From assembly GCF_900112935.1 (NCBI RefSeq), contig NZ_FONM01000005.1, positions 1-64,000 of the forward strand: 64,000 nucleotides of DNA, in the 5' to 3' direction. The position numbers and the translations under genes were made by a program. This document shows positions 1 to 7,748 of this stretch, piece after piece (positions within the stretch are counted from its first letter, which is position 1; each line of letters begins with the position of its first letter). The DNA comes from Trichococcus pasteurii. Lineage in GTDB: Bacteria; Bacillota; Bacilli; Lactobacillales; Aerococcaceae. Below the pieces are notes generated by a model that saw only the letters and a program-made list of their open reading frames with translations, had not been told where the DNA came from and did no database searches.

Positions 1-291
1 CGTCTTACTCCGCAAACCATATTTTTTTCCAATTTCAATCATGCTGCCCAGGCCGTTCAGATAGTCCGTGACGGCTGCCAACTTTAACTCCTTGGAGTAA
101 TGACTGTTCTTCTTTACCGGTAAAAGGGCCGATGGACCGCCGTTCTCATAAAGTCTAATCCAACTGCGAATGGTCTCTTGAGATACTCCTGCATTTTGTG
201 CTGCTCTTGATATGCCAATTTCATTTCTCACATATTGCTCGACAATGTTGACTCTGTTTTCGACAGATAATTTCATAACTCTTTTAGACAT
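1..291 (-). mobile_element. IS3-family transposase orfA, partial (runs off left edge)
   Basis: Reading the minus strand from the ATG at 291 gives about 97 residues beginning MSKRVMKLSVENRVNIVEQ, with a helix-turn-helix segment (ISRAAQNAGVSQETIRSWIRLYENGG). This is typical of the OrfA DNA-binding subunit of IS3/IS150-type elements, which directs transposase to the element ends. The gene continues beyond base 1, so the catalytic OrfB is not visible. The element end should lie between about 292 and 350, only tens of bases from the 3' end of the LTA synthase gene. I could not fix the terminal inverted repeat without the other end. The family is inferred from the HTH pattern and is fairly sure. 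Confidence 0.8.
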
Positions 292-372
292 AGAAAAAAC
301 CCCCATATAAGACTTGAAATAATTCAATGTCCTATATAGAGGTAGCATATCATATTCCGACAGCTCTTTTGG

Positions 373-2553
373 TTATTCAACTGGTTCTGTCTGTCCTTCT
401 GCTGGGGCTTCCTCAGCAACGGGTTGTTCTTCCGTAACGGTTGCTTCAGGAGCAGCGGCTTGGTTAGCCGGGAACTCAGGAGCATCCGTCTGATAAAGCG
501 GAACGCTTGATACGCCGTTGTTCGTGTAGTACAAGGAAGTATTCAGATCGCCCAATTCCGCGATGTCCTCTTCCAGTTCGGCTGGAGAATCCACATAGCT
601 GTGCAAGCTCTTGTCCACCGGCACGAATCCATCCGGCGTATAGAAGCGAAGCAAGTCGCCGTTGATGATCTGATCGGAGATGGCCAGCTGCAGTTCAGCT
701 TGCGCTCGGATCTCAGCAACCTTTTGGATCACTTCTTCGGTCTGATAAGCAAGCGTACCTGTTTGGGTATGATAAACAGTGTTTCCTAAAATGGTGTATT
801 CGCTCGTCACGATGCTGCCGTTACGGAAAGTAACGATTCCCTCGTGTTGTGCCGACATCAGATCTTGTCCAAGTTGGACATAGGCTGAAGTATCGACACC
901 GAGAAGGTGCATCACGGTAGGCAAGATATCAATCTGGCCGCCATAGACATTACTGATCTGTCCAGTACCGGAACCGGGATTATGGATGATGAAAGGAACA
1001 CGCTGCATCATGGTGTCATCATAGGCACCCCACAAATCCGCATTCGCTCCGATGAGCGGCGCTAAGGTCTCGTTGCGTGAGCTGGAGATTCCGAAGTGGT
1101 CGCCATACAATACGAAAATCGTATTATCGTAAAGGCCTGCATCCTTCATATATTGGAAGAATTCAGCCAAGGCCTCGTCGGCATAATGAACAGTATTGAA
1201 ATAACCGTCAATCGTTTCATCGCCGGTATCCAGAGCGAAGGTGTTGTTCATCTCGTCTTCAGGGAACGGGAAGTGGTTGGAAACGGTTATGAACTTCGCA
1301 TAGAATGGCTGCGGCAATTGTTCCAAGTATTGAGCCGATTCCTGGAAGAACAATTTATCCTTCAAACCGTACTCCACTGAGTTTTCATCCGTCAGCGTGT
1401 AACTGCTGTCGGCATCAAAGAAATAATCATAGTCAAAAGATTTGTAAACATTATCGCGATCCCAGAAAGAACCGACATTTCCATGGAAAACGGCTGACGT
1501 GTAGCCAAAGGTTTCGCTCAAGATGGCCGGTGCCGATTGGAACGTGTTATCCGCACCGATCTGTGTGAAGGCCGAACCTTGAGGCAATCCGAACAGTGAA
1601 TTGTCCAGCATCAGTTCTGCGTCACTTGTTTTTCCTTGGCCAGTCTGGTGGAAGATGTTGCTGTAACTGTAGGAATCACTGCTGTGATACAGGCTGTTCA
1701 GGAATGGCGTCACTTCTGCTGTCATGCCTGTTTCATCAGTCAGCGACAAATCGATCAGGAACTGTTGCATACTTTCCAGATGGATGTAGACGACGTTTTT
1801 GCCTTCCGCTTGGCCGAAGTATGTTTCGTTTGGTTCGGCGTAATGTTCACCCAAGTAATCAAGAACGGTAGCCATATCCGAGCTGTCCGCGCTTGCGCGC
1901 ACTTGGTTGGCTTGGGCTGTCTTGATGCCGTCATAAAGCGTGAAGACATTGATGCCCAAGTATTTGACGATATAGTTGCGGTCAAAAGTTCTTGTCAGCA
2001 ACTGCGGGCGGCTGATCTCAGCCAAGCCCAGGTTAGCGGCGAAGAGAGCAATCGAGGCGGCAACTGTCGCAAATGCCCATCTTTTCTTGAAGATGCGTTC
2101 ATCGCGGTTTTTGCTGACGAATTTCTTATAGACGTAGACGAGCACGAAAGCATCGATCCAATAGAACAGGTCGATCGGCTGCATCATGGCGATGACGCCG
2201 GAACCCAGGTTTTTGGTTGCATTGGCAGAACCGAAAATGGTCTTGATCGTCAAGAAATCCGTGAATTCGCGGTAATAGACGATGTTTGAGAACAACAGGA
2301 TCGAATTCAGCATATACAGAGCAATCAAGCTCCGGTAACCTTTTTTAGGATTCTTCACAAAAAGGGAAATCCCCAGAATCAATAAAGTAGTGGCAATCGG
2401 GTTGATAAAAAGAATCAGCTGCTGGAACCAGCCATCTACGCCTAAAGAGAACGCTGTGTGGTAAGCGAAATAGGTCTTCAGCCAGAAAAGGACGACGGCG
2501 AACAGGAAAAATCCGAAGCGCGTCTGCAACTGTTCAGTTAATTTTTGTTTCAA
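373..2553 (-). CDS. ltaS: LtaS-type lipoteichoic acid synthase (membrane sulfatase-fold phosphoglycerol transferase)
   Basis: 726 residues. Five hydrophobic segments occupy about residues 13-33, 44-66, 73-95, 118-142 and 160-180, followed by an extracellular sulfatase-fold domain. Visible catalytic elements are E260 (YIHLESMQ), the nucleophilic threonine T309 (TGQGKTSDAE), W364-D365 (FWDRDNVY) and D485-H486 (LYGDHFG). They match the spacing of Staphylococcus LtaS. The family polymerises glycerol phosphate from phosphatidylglycerol onto a glycolipid anchor outside the membrane. The C-terminus carries a Pro/Glu/Ala-rich tail of about 40 residues that I regard as a non-catalytic extension. The gene is monocistronic, and its 3' end lies next to an IS end. 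I see no clear intrinsic terminator of its own. Confidence 0.93.
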   Translation of the reverse strand: MKQKLTEQLQTRFGFFLFAVVLFWLKTYFAYHTAFSLGVDGWFQQLILFINPIATTLLILGISLFVKNPKKGYRSLIALYMLNSILLFSNIVYYREFTDFLTIKTIFGSANATKNLGSGVIAMMQPIDLFYWIDAFVLVYVYKKFVSKNRDERIFKKRWAFATVAASIALFAANLGLAEISRPQLLTRTFDRNYIVKYLGINVFTLYDGIKTAQANQVRASADSSDMATVLDYLGEHYAEPNETYFGQAEGKNVVYIHLESMQQFLIDLSLTDETGMTAEVTPFLNSLYHSSDSYSYSNIFHQTGQGKTSDAELMLDNSLFGLPQGSAFTQIGADNTFQSAPAILSETFGYTSAVFHGNVGSFWDRDNVYKSFDYDYFFDADSSYTLTDENSVEYGLKDKLFFQESAQYLEQLPQPFYAKFITVSNHFPFPEDEMNNTFALDTGDETIDGYFNTVHYADEALAEFFQYMKDAGLYDNTIFVLYGDHFGISSSRNETLAPLIGANADLWGAYDDTMMQRVPFIIHNPGSGTGQISNVYGGQIDILPTVMHLLGVDTSAYVQLGQDLMSAQHEGIVTFRNGSIVTSEYTILGNTVYHTQTGTLAYQTEEVIQKVAEIRAQAELQLAISDQIINGDLLRFYTPDGFVPVDKSLHSYVDSPAELEEDIAELGDLNTSLYYTNNGVSSVPLYQTDAPEFPANQAAAPEATVTEEQPVAEEAPAEGQTEPVE

Positions 2554-2813
2554 AAAAGAGACCTCCTATGATATCGTTGGAACACATGTAAATTTCATGT
2601 GAATTTTCAGGGTAATGTGTGTTGTTTGTGAATTTTATGTAAAATGAGCTAGTGTCATTATATTCTGAATGCTTTTGATAGTCAATCGAAGCCCCGTAAA
2701 GTTTTTCCTAAGTTTTTCTCAAGAACGGTTGCTTTTTTAAGGATTTTTCGAGAAAATGGGTCTTTCAATGTATCTGTTTAAAGGAACAAAACTGACAAAG
2801 GTGAGCATAGATT

Positions 2814-3467
2814 ATGATATTTTTACAAAGGCCTTATGAGTGGGTGGCTGCTTCGCTGGAATCATCCGTCAATCATTTTCCGCTAATACAATTAGTTTTC
2901 AACAGCGTGGACAAGACCATTTTGTATTATTTGATTTGGCTGGTCCTGCGGGCGGCCTATCTGCTGCACAGACACCGCAAGACGGGCAAAAAAATCCCCA
3001 TATATAAGGAAGGCTTGTTGCATGCTCTGTTTATCTACATCGTGCTGCTGCTTCAACTGACGGTTTTCCGCAACGAGGAGACATTCTGGACCGTCGAGTA
3101 CCACAAAATCGATTGGACGGCGATCCATTGGCTGCCGTTGGTGGATACGGTCAAACTCTTTTATGGTGATTCCGGTTTTTCGGCCTGGTATAATTCATGG
3201 GGGAACGTCGTCTGGTTTATGCCGTTGGGTTTCGTGGGTCCGTACCTGTTCAGGAAAAAATGCAGTTTCCTCAAAGTGACGGCGGTCGGCTTTCTTTTTT
3301 CTGCCATGATCGAGTTCCTCCAGCTCATCTTTCAGACGGGCGTGACGCATATCGATGATGTCTTCTTCAATACGTTGGGTGCAGCAATCGGCTACGGCAT
3401 CTGGGTATCTTCAAAAAAAAAAAGCAGTGCAGAACGGACAATTGACTATAAAGGAAGAAAACAATGA
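2814..3467 (+). CDS. VanZ-like family membrane protein
   Basis: 217 residues with four or five hydrophobic stretches. It has the VanZ-type signature region (TVFRNEETFW, then NVVWFMPLGFVGPYLF and a final FLQLIFQTGVTHIDDVFFNTLGAAIGY). VanZ-like proteins are polytopic membrane proteins; VanZ itself gives low-level teicoplanin resistance by an unknown mechanism. The start at 2814 has an AAGGTGA ribosome binding site 9 bases upstream. The stop overlaps the next start (ATGA at 3464-3467), so it is translationally coupled to the rRNA methyltransferase. It is divergent from ltaS across a 260-bp gap. Substrate and role are unknown. Confidence 0.85.
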   Translation: MIFLQRPYEWVAASLESSVNHFPLIQLVFNSVDKTILYYLIWLVLRAAYLLHRHRKTGKKIPIYKEGLLHALFIYIVLLLQLTVFRNEETFWTVEYHKIDWTAIHWLPLVDTVKLFYGDSGFSAWYNSWGNVVWFMPLGFVGPYLFRKKCSFLKVTAVGFLFSAMIEFLQLIFQTGVTHIDDVFFNTLGAAIGYGIWVSSKKKSSAERTIDYKGRKQ

Positions 3468-4648
3468 AAAAAATAATCATTACGCAAATAAGCGAAAAAA
3501 AAATTAAGGCAGGGAATCCCTTGCTGCAAATGGAAGATTTTCCAAACGTGCTCAGCTTCGATGAGGGCGAGATCGTCGAGCTGGTTGATTCCCGCCAAGC
3601 GTTCGTCGCAAGAGCCTATTTGGCCAAACAGAACAAGGGCGTCGGTTGGGTATTTTCGTTGGATAGCGCGGATAGTTTCAATGAGGCTTTCTTCAAAAAT
3701 AAGTTCGAAAAAGCCAAACGCAAGCGTACGGATTTGCAAGCGGACCCGGAAACGACTACCTATCGGCTTTTCAATGCGGAGGGGGACGGTATCCCTGGTG
3801 TCACCATCGACCATTATGATGGCTTTGCGGTGATTTCCTGGTACAGTGAGGGGATTTTCCGCTACCAAGCCGCCATCACTGCTGCCTTTCAAGCAATCTT
3901 TCCGGAAACGAAGGGGATCTATGAAAAATTCCGTTACCAACGGAATGATGGCCTGATCAGCCGCTTTGTCTCGGGCGAAGAAGCCCCGACGCCGCTGATC
4001 GTGAAGGAGAACGGCATCAACTATGCGACGTATCTGGACGATGGGCTGATGACGGGCATTTTCCTGGATCAGCGCGAGGTACGCGGCGCTCTGACGGAAC
4101 GTTATGCGGCAGGCAAACGGGTGCTGAACACTTTCAGCTACACAGGCGCTTTTTCGGTGGCGGCTGCCATGGGCGGGGCGATCGAAACGACGAGTGTCGA
4201 TGTGGCGAACCGCTCGTTGGAACGGACCAAAGAACAATTTGCCGTCAACAATCTGGATGACGAGGATCAGAAAATTTATGTCATGGATGTCTTCGATTTC
4301 ATCCGTTACGCTATCCGCAAGGAATTGCAGTATGACGTGACCATCATCGACCCGCCGAGCTTTGCCCGCACCAAAAAGCGCACCTTCTCGGTAACGAAAG
4401 ATTATACGCAATTGTTGGAGGAACTGATCCAGATCACCGCACCGGATGGTACGCTGATCGTGTCTTCCAACGCCGCCAACTACAAGGAAAAGAATTTCAA
4501 ACAGGATATCGCCCAAGCCTTCAAGAACAGCCACTGCGATTACCGCATTCTGGAAACATTCCATCTGCCGAGCGATTTTTCCGTTCCGGCAGGCAGCAAG
4601 ACCAGCGATTACCTGAAAGTCTTCATCATCAAGAAACTGGCGAGATAG
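3464..4648 (+). CDS. Class I SAM-dependent 23S rRNA methyltransferase, RlmI/YwbD type
   Basis: 394 residues. The N-terminal about 75 residues form a PUA-like RNA-binding module. A central EEHEE-type region (YEKFRYQRNDGLISRF) is followed by a Rossmann methyltransferase domain. The SAM-binding motif is VLNTFSYTGAFSVAAA near residue 225, and the catalytic-loop motif IIDPPSFAR lies near residue 295. RlmI-family enzymes make 5-methylcytosine in 23S rRNA, although for Gram-positive YwbD relatives the exact site is less certain. The gene overlaps the VanZ-like stop by 4 bases. It converges on the FAD oxidoreductase gene. A 413-codon antisense frame across it is a shadow. Confidence 0.85.
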   Translation: MKKIIITQISEKKIKAGNPLLQMEDFPNVLSFDEGEIVELVDSRQAFVARAYLAKQNKGVGWVFSLDSADSFNEAFFKNKFEKAKRKRTDLQADPETTTYRLFNAEGDGIPGVTIDHYDGFAVISWYSEGIFRYQAAITAAFQAIFPETKGIYEKFRYQRNDGLISRFVSGEEAPTPLIVKENGINYATYLDDGLMTGIFLDQREVRGALTERYAAGKRVLNTFSYTGAFSVAAAMGGAIETTSVDVANRSLERTKEQFAVNNLDDEDQKIYVMDVFDFIRYAIRKELQYDVTIIDPPSFARTKKRTFSVTKDYTQLLEELIQITAPDGTLIVSSNAANYKEKNFKQDIAQAFKNSHCDYRILETFHLPSDFSVPAGSKTSDYLKVFIIKKLAR

Positions 4649-4692
4649 GCCGAAGTGACCGGGAATATCCGGATCCCTTCGCCCCACAGCGC

Positions 4693-4746
4693 ATCATAAA
4701 TAAAAAAAAAGAAAACGGAGCTGCCTCGAAAATGAGGTGGCTCCGT
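4693..4746 (-). terminator. Intrinsic terminator of the FAD oxidoreductase gene
   Basis: Hairpin CGGAGC..CCTC / GAGG..GCTCCG at 4716-4745. The A-rich tract at 4701-4715 becomes a U-tract on the minus strand. It lies between convergent genes and serves the minus-strand gene ending at 4768. Confidence 0.75.
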
Positions 4747-4767
4747 ACTCGTTGCTGATGAATGCTG

Positions 4768-6033
4768 TTATTCGTGCAGATCTGCAGCGGCATGCTGCCC
4801 GGCAGTGTGCCCTGTAACAAAGGCGCCGGTGATGTTGTAGCCGCCTGTGTAGCCGTTGTAGTCGATCAGTTCGCCGCAGAAATAAAGACCCCGCGTCAAT
4901 TTGCTTTCCATCGTCTTCGGATTGATTTCCTTCGTGGAGACGCCCCCGCCGGTGACAAAGGCTTTGTCCAAAGGATGCGTACCGTTCACTTCGAAGGAGA
5001 AATTTTTGCAGAAGTCGGCGAAAGCTTTGATTTCTTTCGGAGTCAATTCCTTCAATGACTTCTGCGGATCGATAGCAGCCTGGCTGCAACCGAACAACAG
5101 GTAGCGTTCCGGCATCAGATCTTTCCAACCGTTTTTGACGCTCTTTTCAGGCTGAGCCTTGATGAGCTTCTGCAACTGTTGTTCGACGGCACCCAATGAG
5201 AGTTCCGGCAGGACATCCAATGACATCGTGACGGTCTCGGTTTTATCGCGCTTCATTGTTTGGTGGACAAACATCGAACACCGCAAAGCAGCGGGTCCAG
5301 ATACGCCGAAGTGGGTGAAGATCATGTCCATCTGGTGGGACACGACTGTTTTGCCTTTTTTATTTTTAATGCTGAGGGCAACATTGCGCAAGGAAAGTCC
5401 CTTCAGTTCGCTTGAACGGATGAAGTCCGCGTCGGAAGTAATCGGTGCTTCGGTCGGGTAAAGTTCCGTGATGGTGTGACCAGCTGCTTTGGCGAACTTA
5501 TAGCCATCGCCTTTGGAGCCTGTGCGCGGAAGAGCCTTTCCTCCAGTTGCCAGAATGATCCGATCGGCCGGGAGGATTTCGCCATCCTCCAAAAGGACAC
5601 CGGTCACCTGTCCGTTTTCGATCAGGATGCGTTCCACTTTGATGTTGGTCCGAATCTGGACCTGCAGCCGCTTCAGTTCCTCGATGAATGCTTCGAGTAT
5701 AGTCCGGGCTTTGTCTGTGACAGGGAACATCCGGCCGTGATCCTCTTCCTTCAGGGCGACTCCGCGTTCGATAAAGAAGGTCATAATGTCATATTGACTG
5801 AATTGGGTAAAGCTGCTGTGCAGGAATTTTCCGTTTCCGGGAATGTGCCGGATGATTTCCTCTTCGGGACGATTGTTGGTGACGTTGCAGCGTCCGCCGC
5901 CTGTCAAAAGCAATTTTTTCCCGAGACTTGGATTTTGTTCGAGGAGCGTCACTTCGGCTCCTGCTTCGGCAGCGGTGCAAGCCGCCATCAGACCGCTCGA
6001 ACCTCCACCGACAATAATGATGCGTGTTTTCAT
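4768..6033 (-). CDS. NAD(P)/FAD-dependent oxidoreductase, HI0933/BaiN-like family
   Basis: 421 residues. The N-terminus has the dinucleotide-binding GGGSSGLMAACTAAEAG motif, then LLLTGGGRCNVTNN, the family hallmark. The C-terminal half has FVTGGGVSTKEINPKTMESK and GLYFCGELIDYNGYTGGYN, which complete the FAD site. The family (YtfP in Bacillus) is an uncharacterised flavoprotein group. Some gut clostridial members (BaiN) have been linked to bile-acid reduction, but function cannot be assigned here. The gene is monocistronic, and its start has a GGAGA sequence about 12 bases upstream. It is divergent from the nitroreductase gene across a 354-bp gap that contains a long inverted repeat. Confidence 0.88.
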   Translation of the reverse strand: MKTRIIIVGGGSSGLMAACTAAEAGAEVTLLEQNPSLGKKLLLTGGGRCNVTNNRPEEEIIRHIPGNGKFLHSSFTQFSQYDIMTFFIERGVALKEEDHGRMFPVTDKARTILEAFIEELKRLQVQIRTNIKVERILIENGQVTGVLLEDGEILPADRIILATGGKALPRTGSKGDGYKFAKAAGHTITELYPTEAPITSDADFIRSSELKGLSLRNVALSIKNKKGKTVVSHQMDMIFTHFGVSGPAALRCSMFVHQTMKRDKTETVTMSLDVLPELSLGAVEQQLQKLIKAQPEKSVKNGWKDLMPERYLLFGCSQAAIDPQKSLKELTPKEIKAFADFCKNFSFEVNGTHPLDKAFVTGGGVSTKEINPKTMESKLTRGLYFCGELIDYNGYTGGYNITGAFVTGHTAGQHAAADLHE

Positions 6034-6234
6034 ATTATTTAATTTCTCCGATCTTTTGCTGCACTTACTTTATCACAGATATGTCCATCTGAAAACGGCT
6101 TTCTTCCCGGAATGATCACGAAAAAACAGGCTTTCCTTCATTAAATATTCAAAAATCGCGGCTATACTGTATTCATACCCAAAGATAATCGTTTCTTTTT
6201 CCTCTTCTGTACCCGCAGAAGAACTTCCCCTCTT

Positions 6235-6318
6235 GAACGGAAATGGGGCTTTGATTGCTGAACAGCTAAGCAGCGATCATGCAGAATGATTTTTTTCTGC
6301 AGCCCTGGATTTCCGTTC
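6235..6318. repeat. 84-nt imperfect inverted repeat upstream of the nitroreductase gene
   Basis: A perfect 10-bp inverted repeat GAACGGAAAT (6235-6244) / ATTTCCGTTC (6309-6318) encloses further pairing GGGCT/AGCCC. Two nested small hairpins lie inside, GCTG..CAGC and GCAGAA..TTCTGC. The right arm abuts the likely -35 region of the promoter at 6316-6344. It occupies most of the 6034-6387 gap; I see no gene there. Confidence 0.6.
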
Positions 6319-6344
6319 TATTTTTGTGTCCGAAAGGGTATAAT
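6316..6344 (+). promoter_or_regulatory. Promoter of the nitroreductase gene
   Basis: A -10 element TATAAT lies at 6339-6344, 44 bases before the ATG. A weak -35 (TTCTAT, 6316-6321) is 17 bases upstream and overlaps the right arm of the 84-nt inverted repeat. Confidence 0.6.
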
Positions 6345-6387
6345 AGCCGTAGAGTACAGTTATTTTTGAAGAAGTGAGGGGAATGAA

Positions 6388-6915
6388 ATGGATTTTACGA
6401 AAGTCATGTATACGAGACAAACAACACGCAGCTTCCAGAAGTTCGCGCTGTCCCAAGGGCAAGTGGAACTGATGCTGCAAGCCGGGCAAAATGCACCGAT
6501 CAGCCGCGGCCGTTTTGAGGATTACCATATCACGGTCATAAAAAATCCGGAAATATTGGCAGCGATTACATCTGCGGCCCAGGAAGTTACGGGCAATGCG
6601 GACAAAGATCCATTGTACGGAGCACCTGCATTTTTCGTTGTTTCCGCCAAGGAGCCAGCCAAACCAGGCAGCATCGCCAGTGCGGCCGCAATCGTAGAAA
6701 ATATGCACCTACAGGCAACCGCAGAACTGTTGGGCAGTTGTTTCGTGATGGGACTCATGATGAACGGCACGTTGGATGTTGAGGAAATCCGCGAAAAAAT
6801 GCAGATTCCCGAAGGATTCACTCCTGTCACCGGAATGTTGGCGGGCTATCCGCACGGTTATCTGCATGACAGACTGCGCACTTTGGAAAAAATTGGCAGC
6901 AATATCGTCGAATAG
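6388..6915 (+). CDS. Nitroreductase-family flavoprotein
   Basis: 175 residues, the usual length of small FMN-dependent nitroreductases. The N-terminus (MYTRQTTRSFQKFALS) matches the RRSxRxF-type FMN-binding start of the family. A middle helix AAAIVENMHLQATAELLGSCFV and the end VTGMLAGYPHGY are family-typical. Such enzymes use NAD(P)H to reduce quinones, nitro compounds or enoates in the cytosol; the substrate is not predictable. It has its own promoter and a terminator just downstream, so it is monocistronic. Confidence 0.85.
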   Translation: MDFTKVMYTRQTTRSFQKFALSQGQVELMLQAGQNAPISRGRFEDYHITVIKNPEILAAITSAAQEVTGNADKDPLYGAPAFFVVSAKEPAKPGSIASAAAIVENMHLQATAELLGSCFVMGLMMNGTLDVEEIREKMQIPEGFTPVTGMLAGYPHGYLHDRLRTLEKIGSNIVE

Positions 6916-6927
6916 CACGGTTTAGGC

Positions 6928-6978
6928 ACTGAAAAACGACCTAAGGAGAAACGTTCAGGTTTCCCGGGTCGTTTTTTG
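6928..6978 (+). terminator. Intrinsic terminator after the nitroreductase gene
   Basis: AAAACGACC (from 6932) pairs with GGGTCGTTTT (to 6976). The hairpin is followed by a T-run, 15 bases after the stop. Confidence 0.75.
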
Positions 6979-7037
6979 CATACCCGTCTCCGGAACAATT
7001 CAAAATACAAATCAATCAAGAAATGAAGGGATGCATT

Positions 7038-7739
7038 ATGGCGTATATTTCCTTAAAGAATGTCAGCAAATTCTATCAGATGGGCGAGACACGGATCACT
7101 GCCAACGACAAAATCAGCTTCGATATCAACGAAGGAGAGTTTGTAGTGATACTGGGGCCCAGCGGAGCCGGCAAATCCACCGTTCTGAATATACTCGGGG
7201 GGATGGATGATGCCGATGAAGGGCACATCAGCATCGATGGCGTGGATATCTCCCAGTTCACTTCAAAAGCCTTGACGACTTACAGAAGGCGGGATGTCGG
7301 TTTCGTTTTCCAATTCTATAACCTTGTGCCTAACCTGACCGCAAAGGAGAACGTGGAGCTTGCCTCGCAGATATCGCCGCATGCCCGCGATGCTGCTGAG
7401 GTCATGCGGGCGGTAGGCTTGAGCGAGCGCATGGACAACTTTCCGGCCCAGCTCTCCGGAGGCGAACAGCAACGCGTCGCCATCGCCCGTGCCTTGGCGA
7501 AGCAGCCCAAACTGCTGCTTTGCGATGAGCCGACAGGGGCACTGGATTACGAAACGGGCAAACAAGTGCTCAAATTGCTGCAGGATACGTGCCTCGATAC
7601 CGGAACGACCGTCATCGTCATTACGCACAATCAAGCCATCGCAGCCATGGCAAACCGGATTATCGAAATCAACAATGCCAAAGTAAGGGCGGTCCATGAA
7701 AATCCCAATCCTAAACCAGTATCAGAAATCGAATGGTAG
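7038..7739 (+). CDS. ABC transporter ATP-binding protein, MacB/LolD type
   Basis: 233 residues from the ATG at 7038, chosen because GAAGGG lies 7 bases upstream; an earlier in-frame ATG at 7023 has no good ribosome binding site. Walker A is GPSGAGKST, the Q-loop is [10 protein letters not shown], the signature is [16 protein letters not shown], Walker B is [12 protein letters not shown] and the switch histidine is in VITHN. The LSGGEQQ and EPTGALD forms are typical of ATPases that partner FtsX/MacB-type permeases. The stop TAG is inside the ribosome binding site of the giant permease gene, so the two form one operon and probably one complex. Substrate unknown. Confidence 0.93.
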   Translation: MAYISLKNVSKFYQMGETRITANDKISFDINEGEFVVILGPSGAGKSTVLNILGGMDDADEGHISIDGVDISQFTSKALTTYRRRDVGFVFQFYNLVPNLTAKENVELASQISPHARDAAEVMRAVGLSERMDNFPAQLSGGEQQRVAIARALAKQPKLLLCDEPTGALDYETGKQVLKLLQDTCLDTGTTVIVITHNQAIAAMANRIIEINNAKVRAVHENPNPKPVSEIEW

Positions 7740-7748
7740 GAGGTGGAG

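Noticed and set aside
3446-4687. 413-codon open frame on the minus strand opposite the rRNA methyltransferase
   Set aside because: Its sequence has no recognisable domain and mirrors the codon structure of a clear plus-strand gene. It is a shadow frame.
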